This document shows positions 56,500-64,000 of a stretch of DNA of 64,000 bases, piece after piece (within the stretch, counting starts at the first letter, position 1; every line of letters starts with the position of its first letter). Below the pieces are notes generated by a model, which did no database searches, was not told where the DNA came from, and saw only the letters and a program-made list of their open reading frames with translations. The DNA comes from Beaufortia kweichowensis. Lineage: Eukaryota; Chordata; Actinopteri; Cypriniformes; Gastromyzontidae. A program made the position numbers and the translations under genes. The stretch spans positions 596,001-660,000 of the forward strand of contig CM032802.1 in NCBI GenBank assembly GCA_019155185.1, read 5' to 3'.

Positions 56500-59400
56500 A
56501 TGGAGAAGATTCGAGAGCGCTTTAAACAGAGCAGATCTTCGTCACGTGAGACTGTCAAACTGAGAAAGAGAAGCTCGATTCTGTACAGCACTGATGATGA
56601 TGACAGCAGCGCAAACACACACGGTATAAGAACACACACACACACACACTATATCATTATATAATACATTATTTTTAATAAACCTTAAACAACTATACTG
56701 AAAAACTATTGTATTTGAATTTTTTTATTATAAATCACATAAAAACACTTGTAACTTTACCATATCAAATTCAAACCATATCAAATTTAGCCAATTATTA
56801 TCTGATAATAATAATTTTCTCTAAGACATTAACATTACCTGTGATTTTCCTGCAGAGGTCATTGGGGTCAGTCTCATAGTTTTCACAGTTGGATTTCGGC
56901 TGCTCAACTGTGTTCTGGTCCAGACCAGTTTTGTCCCAGATGAGTACTGGCAGTCACTGGAGATTGCCCATCGAATGGTCTTTAAATATCCTTCTTCATG
57001 CTTTAATCTGTCTTCACATATTATAACTGTTTATCAGTTGTTTTACTTTTATATATTCACTGTATAAATAAATAGATCCTTAACAGTTCTCTTCCACTTA
57101 TGGTTATGAGACGTGGGAATGGAAGGAAGGGATCCGTGGATATTCTTATCCTCTTCTGTTTGCTCTGATGTATAAACTTCTGCATCTGATCAGTTATGAC
57201 ACTGTTCAACTGTTGGTAAGAAATAAGAAGAGACTTTTGCCACCTGCAACTGATTTTTATTTAGTTATTGAAACCTTCTGTATCACTCCTCAAATGAAAA
57301 ATACTTTTTAATCAAATGCGTTAAATCTGAAATAAGTTAAATATGAAGTGTAGCCAACATCAATTATAAATAGCTGTAAATAATGTAGAAATGATCTCAC
57401 ACTGACCTAAAACACGTCCATGTCTTCCTGTCTGTGCAGGTGCTTGTGCCGCGTGTTTTTCATGCGCTGTTGTCCGCGTATGCTGATCTGACGCTGTATC
57501 GTCTTATCTTGCAGTGGGAAAGTCCACATGTGGCCAAATGGACAGTAAGATGATGATGTACATTTGCCTGTGTCAATTCAATGTTATTTGTATAGCGCTT
57601 TCTCACAAAGATCATTGTACCAAAGCAGCTTTACATGTATTGACAGATAACAGTCAGTGGTCAGGGGTTCAGAAAAACTCTTTAAGAGAGAAATAAACCC
57701 CCTGACATGACGTGTTATAGATGCAATCCGTAATAAAGGACCCAAATGTCCATTGATTGCATCTATAACTCGCTATGCAGTTACAAGACACAGACATTTA
57801 CTTACTTAAGAGAATGAATAAAAATGAATGATATATAATGTAATTCTGTTTCAATTCTTTTCTGTTGGTTTTAATTCGTTCCATCTCTTGGTAAGTTTTT
57901 CTGTCAGCTGTGTTCATGGTTCACCTGGTACTGCTGCACTCGGACTCTCACCAACAGCATGGAATCGGTTCTGACCACGCTGGCGCTGTGCTTTTACCCA
58001 TTACCAGGCTCCAAAATGCACAACAGGTTTATAATTCAGTGTTGTAACTATACAGTATGTGTTGTGATCTTTAAAGACACCTGACAGTCTCTCGTCTCTC
58101 TCCTCATCAGCTGGAAGTATTTATCTCTGGTGTCCGTGGCTGTAGTCGTGCGGCCCACGGCTCTGATCGTCTGGATTCCTCTGCTGTTCTGTCATCTGTG
58201 CTGGGAAGAAAACAAACTGAAGTTCATCACACAGCAGTGTTTTCCCATCGCGTAAAGCTCTTCACTGTTACTCGTGTGATGTGATCTCGGTTGTCTGTGT
58301 TTGTAAATGTTTGTTTGTTATTCTGCAGGGCTCTTACACTGGGCATCTCTACTGTAATTGACTCTGTGTTCTATGGAAAGGTATTTCTGCATCCGATTCC
58401 CTTTTTGATTATAAAAGTCCTAAAAAACTGACTGAACATGGATTTTTCAAAATATATTTTCTTCTTTTAATTCTGTGGTGCTACATGTAAAATTTGCCTC
58501 ATGAGCTGTTGTTTTAATGGGCTGCTATACATAAGACATCCACCATATCAGAACAGTCAAAGCCAGTTCATGAACGATACTTAAACACGTGTATGTTAAT
58601 ATTGAGTTAATACATATAAAAACACAAAACAACACATTCTCACTTGTTATAAGTTTAAGTTTTAATTTAAATTTTGGTAGTTTTTACAAGCAGATGCTGT
58701 TGCATCATCATGGAAAACATGATTTTTATGACAGAAAATGAAATGTGGACACATCTACATATACAGTACATATCTATGTGACATCTATATATATATAGAT
58801 GTATACTATACTGTAAAGGCAATTTATTTGAAGATGTTTGTGTTTTTCTCCAGTGGATTTTTGTCCAGTGGAATTTTCTGAAGTTGAATGTGTTTGAGAG
58901 CGTGTCGGAGGTTTATGGGACTCACCCGTGGCACTGGTACTTCAGTCAGGGTCTGCTGGTGGTGATCGGTCCTCATCTTCCTCTCTTCCTGCACGGATGT
59001 TCACTGAGCACCAAAAAACACAGAATCCTCCTCATCACCATCATATGGACCACAGTGATGTACAGGTGCACTGACAAAACCTTTAAATGTTCTTTGCTTT
59101 CTGAAAGTATTTGTGCTATTTATTTTTTTATATTTAAACAAGTCTGTTTACACTCATTTAAATGTCTTTGCAGTTTGCTCGCACACAAGGAGTTCCGCTT
59201 CATTTATCCCGTGTTGCCGTTCTGTATCATTTTTTGTGGTGAGTATTTTGCGGTCTGATTATTTGAGTAGATTAGAAACGGCTCTGAGGAGGATCTTTAC
59301 TCGTGTTTTTTTGGCAGGTTTATCTTTAGCGAAGCTCCAGAAATGGAGAAAACCCGCTGCTGTCATCCTGCTGCTGTCTAATCTCATTCCAGCTTTCTAT

Positions 59401-60159
59401 ACGGGTTTGATTCATCAGCGTGGAGCTCTGGATGTCATGAGTGACCTGCAGCGTCTGTGTGACCTCAGAGGTCAAAGGTCACCTGATGTTCTGTTCCTCA
59501 TGCCCTGTCACTCCACACCGCTGTATAGGTGACGCTCTATCTAAGAAGCTCAATTTAAAATATTAAAACAAGTACTTCAGTATTACAATGGTACAGAACA
59601 TAGAAGACATTTTAAAGACGACTTTACACCAACTTTAATGTTGTTAACAATATATAATATTTTTTTACTGCTCTCTCATTTGTGATGAATTGAATGATTG
59701 AATTTAAATAAGATTGTATTTACCCATCCAAACTCTTTGTGTTTTCCAGTCATTTACACTGTCCGCTCAAACTGCGTTTTCTGGAGTGTCCACCGGATCT
59801 GAGCGGAGACAAACAGTATGTAGATGAAGCTGATGTGTTCTTTAATGATCCTCCATCATGGCTCAGGAGATCATTCTCTTCTCAGCAGACGTTCCCATCA
59901 CATGTGCTCATGTTTGACTCTCTGGAGAAGGTAAATCATTACACTACAATGTACTCTAGTAAATACTACAGTGTTTTTAACATGAGACATTTTCTCATAA
60001 GACTGAATCTGTGTTTTCACTCTTCAGGAGATCACAGAGTTTCTCCTGGATAACAGATTCATCAAACAAGCTGAAATATTCCACACTCATTTTCCTGAAG
60101 GTCGAGTGGGAGAGAATATATTAATATACATCAGAAACACTTCCGCTTTTACTGTTTAA
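56500..60159 (+). CDS. pigb: GPI mannosyltransferase 3 (PIG-B)
   Basis: Adds the third mannose (alpha-1,2) from dolichol-phosphate-mannose to the GPI-anchor precursor in the ER lumen; GT22 family, multi-pass membrane protein. Twelve exons: 56500-56623, 56856-56985, 57098-57215, 57440-57544, 57896-58026, 58111-58251, 58329-58380, 58854-59065, 59174-59238, 59318-59528, 59750-59930, 60028-60159. They join to exactly 534 codons (533 aa; human about 554). Motifs: luminal TSFVPDEYWQSLE (catalytic-loop acidic pair at 70-71), RTLTNSMES, VVRPTALIVWIP, THPWHWYFSQG (about 290-300), HKEFRFIYPVLPF, MPCHSTPLYSH, and YVDEADVFF near the C-terminus. The start ATG has a GAGAGATGG context and gives a short basic, serine-rich cytosolic N-terminus. 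Intron 2 is AT-AC (minor spliceosome). Exon 5 has two in-frame acceptors 12 bases apart. The gene converges on ccpg1. Confidence 0.97.
56986..57097 (+). other. pigb: U12-type AT-AC intron of pigb
   Basis: The intron starts ATATCCTT and ends TTCCAC, with the branch-site match TCCTTAAC at 57077-57084, 13-14 bases before the 3' end. These are the three hallmarks of a minor-spliceosome AT-AC intron. Joining 56985 to 57098 restores VFNYGYETWEW, which fits the family. No GT-AG alternative keeps that reading frame. Confidence 0.95.
57567..57720 (+). repeat. Dispersed cyprinid repeat 'TTTGTATAGCGCTTTCTCAC'
   Basis: In pigb intron 4 the sequence CAATTCAATGTTATTTG, TATAGCGCTTTCTCAC, AAAGCAGCTTTACATG is typical of a repeat very common in carp-family introns. 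A degraded relative is at 11034-11095. Confidence 0.6.
57714..57769. repeat. 15-bp perfect inverted repeat in pigb intron 4
   Basis: GTTATAGATGCAATC at 57714-57728 is matched by GATTGCATCTATAAC at 57755-57769, with a 26-base loop, and pairing continues beyond one mismatch. It directly follows the dispersed repeat at 57567-57720. Confidence 0.85.
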
Positions 60160-60912
60160 AATATACTGTATATAAAGCATTTTGTTTTGTCTCATACTGT
60201 CTACTTTATTTAATAGCAGAACACAAACTCTTCCAGTGTAGATTAAAGAGAACAGTATTTTATAAAGCAATGCAAGACTTTTATTTTGAAAATGAAGTGC
60301 AAGTTTAAGAAGTTAAGTGCATTAAAGTTAAATTACATTTGCATCTTACAGCGGTTTCCAAACACACACTTACAGGAATGTTACACAGCCAATGACAACA
60401 CAAGAAAGAAAGACATCGAGGGAAAAAGATTTCACTAACCATTAAAGATTTAAACCAAAAATTGTATAACGTGCATTTGTGCATGACACAGCAGCCAATG
60501 AATTATAACACATCTGTCATCTCTCTAACAAAAACAAACTGAAAATTGCAATGTCATTATTATTCTTATGAGATGAAAATGATTTTCAAAGATTTATTTG
60601 GTCCTAAATAACTATGATGACGTGATTCAACCAAAACGTTTTACTTTAAATCAAACTGGTTTTAAATTAATTTGTCCCATAAACATTTCAAATAGTTTAA
60701 ATACTCTTCCAACACATGGGGGGAATATCTCTCCCAATAATAATAAAATAATAATTCAGTCTAAAGTGCAGTTTGGATGCTCAAAGCACAAATCATTCAT
60801 CATACAGAACATTTACACTGTGCAACAAATTCAGAGAAAATGTGAATCTAAGGTTTTCTCTCAACAAAAGCGAAACTCAAGAGGATGATGAAGAACAAGC
60901 GTGACGTTTTCA
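60160..60912. other. Convergent 3' UTRs of pigb and ccpg1
   Basis: This gap separates two stop codons that face each other. On the plus strand ATTAAA at 60242-60247 could end pigb. On the minus strand AATAAA at 60593-60598, 315 bases past the ccpg1 stop, could end ccpg1. The plus-strand ORF at 60598-60888 lies antisense to the ccpg1 UTR and is not protein-like. Confidence 0.5.
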
Positions 60913-63900
60913 TTAATATTTAGGATCGAACGGCATGGGCCCGAGCTCTATTTTAACATCAGCAAACTGTTGGCTGGATTCACGGCACGACTGCGTCCAT
61001 TTCTTCTGTTTCTGTGAACGAGGTCTCGGCTGCTGGTGCTTCCTCTGTTGCCGCTGGCAATGACGCCACGTCTTGCCCTTTGACCCCGGCCTTTCTAAGG
61101 GTCGACTGCAAATTTACAAACAGGAGATCGTTTAGGGTTTACCATAAAGCTTCATGCGAGGTTCATGCGTGTCAACATGCGACTTTATTGATTCTCAGAC
61201 CTACAGACAGAAACAGACACGGTTACAGACACGTCACATCAGATCTGAGTACGATTCATCAGTGATTAATTACTAAATAATGTAACTGAGGAAGGGGAAG
61301 TTTAGTAAAAGATACAGAAGCGTGTTTTACCAAACATTAGTTACAGATAGATCATAAAAACACAAGACGATACAAATGCACAGAACAGCTCACCTCGGTC
61401 CATAGTTTTTTAAGTAAGTATCTCCAAAAATGTGCCTGTAGATATAGTCATCCAGATCTTCAAACACATCCTCATCCAGACTGTGATATTCATCGATCTC
61501 CTCGAGATAATCCTCGACTCCACTAACAAAGTCTGTGAACAGCATCTGATCGTGGATGAAGACGCCGTTGTGGAAGAAACTCTGGATGAAACTCTCCAGT
61601 TCTCTCCAGTGATGGAAGTGTCCCACCTCTTTCTGCAGGTAACTGCGCAGAAGTTCATTAAACTCATCCGCTCTGACGGGATCCATGGCTTTATTAAACA
61701 GACTCATGGACTCTTGATAAGCACAATCAAATACACCAGAACAGCCTTTGGGTGGAGTTTTGTGACCCGCAGCGTTTTCTTTCTGAGCGCCGGGTTTACG
61801 CGTGTTGCGATCGGCGTGAAGAGAGTCTACGGTGGATTTACGAGGGTGTTGATGTAACGGTTTCTGAGGTTGCCAGTCTTCCGCACGCTGACGAAACGTT
61901 TGACGTTCGGGTTTGGCGTTTTTTCTCTCCTGTGATCTCTTCTCGTGGTTGAACACTTTTGAGGCAGAGTCTTTAAAATGTCTAAACGTGGATTTTACGG
62001 AGTCCGAAAATTTTCTGAGATTCTCCTTCACCGCCTCTTTGGCTTTCTTGATCTGCTCTTTATGATGTTGCACAAACTCTTTGGTGGAGTTCTTGACGGT
62101 GTCGAACGTTTCTTTTACCTTTCCCATCATGCCGTCCTTCCGGATCTTCACATCTCGGTCTCCTTTAGCTCTCTCCTCCTTCGACTCCACGTAAAGTCTC
62201 TCCCAAAGATCAGAGCGCTGCTGCTCGAACTTCAGCTTGTCCTCCAGTTCCAAGAGTCGAGCTTGTAGTTCTTCCGTCTTTGGATCCGTCTGGCCATCAT
62301 CATCATCATCCTCCTCTTTCCGACTCATTTCCTCTTTCAGTCTATCCGTTACTTTTCGTTCTTCATCGAGTTCTTTCTGGAGCACCTGAGCTTCAGCCAT
62401 CAGCGCCTCTCTCTGACTCATGAAGGTTTGTATCTTCTGTTTCTCCTCCTGCAGGTGACTCTTCAGTCGCTGGTTTTCAGTCATGATGAAGTCTGTTTCC
62501 GCTCCTCTCTCCTTCAGTTCTCTGACCTGCGCTCGCAGGTATCTCAGTTCCTCTTGCAGGGCGGAGAATGAAGCCTCCTCTCGCTCCAGACTCATTCTGA
62601 GCTTCTGGTTTTCTGTGCTCAGATCTTTCTGTCGGGACTCCGTCTCAACCTTGGCTTGGTTCAGTTTCTCGTACAGATCTTGTCGTTGAACCTGTTTGAA
62701 ACAGAAAATCAAGTTGGTACATCTGCTCATGTTGTTGCTTATGTCCATCAATTCAAGCTCATCTGTCATGACATTTTCAGTCAAAACTTGAAATTAATAT
62801 TATCAATATATTGAATTGATCTGTTTATCCACCAAATACAAACATCTGAGCTATCAGTATGATGAAAACCTTTGTTTGTATAAGGAACACTTTCAGTAAG
62901 ATTGTAGGATTCATTTATATACCTGAAGTTCCTCTTGTTTGGCTCTGAGATGTTGGTTTTCTTTAGTTATTTTATCCATGATGTTTGTGAGGCTCAGCAC
63001 CATGTCCTGCTTCTCCTCTAGATCTTCTCTCAGATCCTTAACCACATCCTAAACACATGGAAATGAGAGATAACATCTATATAAAGCCACATACATACAG
63101 ACAGATACAGAGAAGATCCATGCAAAAACCGTGGTAAATATATTTATGCAAAACTCCTCCAGAACAAGTCAAAATGAGAAAGAATCTGATATTGAGATGT
63201 TTAGATGAGTTTAGAGATTCAAGAAGATTTACTGACTAGATAATAATGACTTTACACAGTCCATTCAGGCATTAAACGATCTATTTAAAGACTTGTTATA
63301 CTAGATTATGCTAAACTAGGACATAAAACATAAAAATAACTATATTGCAATATGAGCCATTATCATCATATAAACATCTGTCTTACAGTCCATCTGATCA
63401 GATAATTAAAATAGAAAGATTCTTTGAACTTCAGAGAACTAGAGATGGAAAGGTAAAGCTCATCAGATCTCAGAAATGCTCAATGTGTAATAGTTCAATT
63501 GTAAAATGGATGTCTGTGAATGATGATGCTCGGAAAGGTATAGCTGAGATGCAGTTTTTATTCTTTATCCCTTTTGGCGAGGGGGGGCTGATGTTCTTTA
63601 AGGTTCTCTTATCTATGTATGTTTTTATTTTATTCATTTTTTCATGTATTGTTCTGTATTTAAAACAAATGCAAATAAATATAATTTTGAAAAAAAAAGA
63701 AAAGCTCAATGTTCTGACCTTACTGACAACATCCATCTCTCTCTCACACGGAGCTTGCAGCTCATGAATCTTCTGCCTTTTCTGAATCTGAATCGATCCT
63801 GAAACAATAACAGACACGCTTTCATATCAACCTGTAATCTAAAAACGCACATATGATTCATTATAAGTAGTTTAGGCGAATGAAGACGTCTCACCGTAGA

Positions 63901-64000
63901 AGTGTCCGAAGCCCATGCTGATGGCGATGAGCAGCGCTAACAGAATGCATTTATTCAGTGTGCCGCTGATGTGACCGTGAGCTGATGATGAATGAGGATC
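60913..64000 (-). CDS. ccpg1: Cell cycle progression protein 1 (CCPG1), 5' partial
   Basis: Single-pass ER membrane protein; in mammals a UPR-induced ER-phagy receptor. Exons in transcript order: 64000(open)-63895, 63798-63719, 63048-62923, 62691-61394, 61105-60913, giving 600 residues and a stop. The membrane segment CILLALLIAISMGFGHFYG is at about 18-36. A luminal coiled coil follows (SIQIQKRQKIHEL onwards, rich in E/K/Q/L, to about residue 290), then VKSTFRHFKDSASKVFNHEK, the conserved luminal block CSGVFDCAYQESMSLFNKAM, FHNGVFIHDQMLFTDFV and DDYIYRHIFGDTY, and the C-terminal IELGPMPFDPKY. The second exon's donor is AAG/GTCAGA; the nearby stronger-looking GTAAGG would cause a frame break and stop. 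The cytosolic N-terminus with the LC3- and FIP200-binding motifs lies outside the window. Confidence 0.96.
62772..62900. repeat. Unnamed dispersed repeat, copy 4 (internally deleted)
   Basis: In the ccpg1 intron before exon 62691 it has CAGTCAAAACTTGAAAT, TATCAATATATTGAAT and then CTATCAGTATGATGAAAACCTTTG. That joins the left and right ends of the family seen at 40840-41260. Confidence 0.55.

Noticed and set aside
61432..61857. 141-codon plus-strand ORF within ccpg1
   Set aside because: Antisense shadow of the large ccpg1 exon. The minus frame matches CCPG1 over its whole length.
63711..63730. Alternative ccpg1 donor GTCA/GTAAGG
   Set aside because: It looks stronger than AAG/GTCAGA, but joining it to the exon at 63048 shifts the frame into an early stop.

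Overview
This is vertebrate nuclear DNA, most likely from a ray-finned fish of the carp family. The genes have many short exons with GT-AG introns and one AT-AC intron. The proteins read like close relatives of vertebrate unc13c, rab27a, pigbos1, pigb and ccpg1. The spacers carry long CT, GT and AC microsatellites and short inverted-repeat elements of kinds I know from zebrafish and carp. The species assignment is inference; no database was searched.

Layout: 1-2876 is an intron of unc13c. Fourteen exons of unc13c (2877-18791, +) encode the C-terminal 568 residues: the end of the MUN domain, the C2C domain and the stop. Its 3' UTR follows. From about 20 to 46 kb there is no recognisable gene. 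That spacer holds an A/T-tract array almost free of G (20978-22480), several long microsatellites, SINE/LINE tails, MITEs, one exon-like stretch (37715-37822) and an isolated CpG-rich promoter-like module (44250-44400). rab27a (46204-49625, -) is complete in five coding exons, with a probable non-coding first exon near 54.1-54.3 kb. pigbos1 (55643-55876, -) encodes a microprotein and lies head-to-head with pigb (56500-60159, +, 12 exons, 533 aa). pigb converges on ccpg1 (60913-64000, -, 600 aa seen, 5' end outside the window).

As I recall it, the order unc13c(+), rab27a(-), pigbos1(-), pigb(+), ccpg1(-) is that of human 15q21.3, apart from RSL24D1, which I could not find here. That order is the main support for calling the first gene unc13c rather than unc13a or unc13b, and the microprotein pigbos1. 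The genes are not an operon. Loose functional links are that unc13c and rab27a both act before vesicle exocytosis, while pigb, ccpg1 and pigbos1 act at or next to the endoplasmic reticulum (GPI-anchor assembly, ER-phagy, ER-mitochondria contact and stress signalling).

No new multi-gene system is visible. The most unusual items are the U12-type AT-AC intron of pigb, a ten-histidine run encoded by a microsatellite inside pigbos1, a 167-base adenine-free CT tract abutting an unc13c splice acceptor, the G-poor A/T array, and the orphan promoter-like and exon-like elements.
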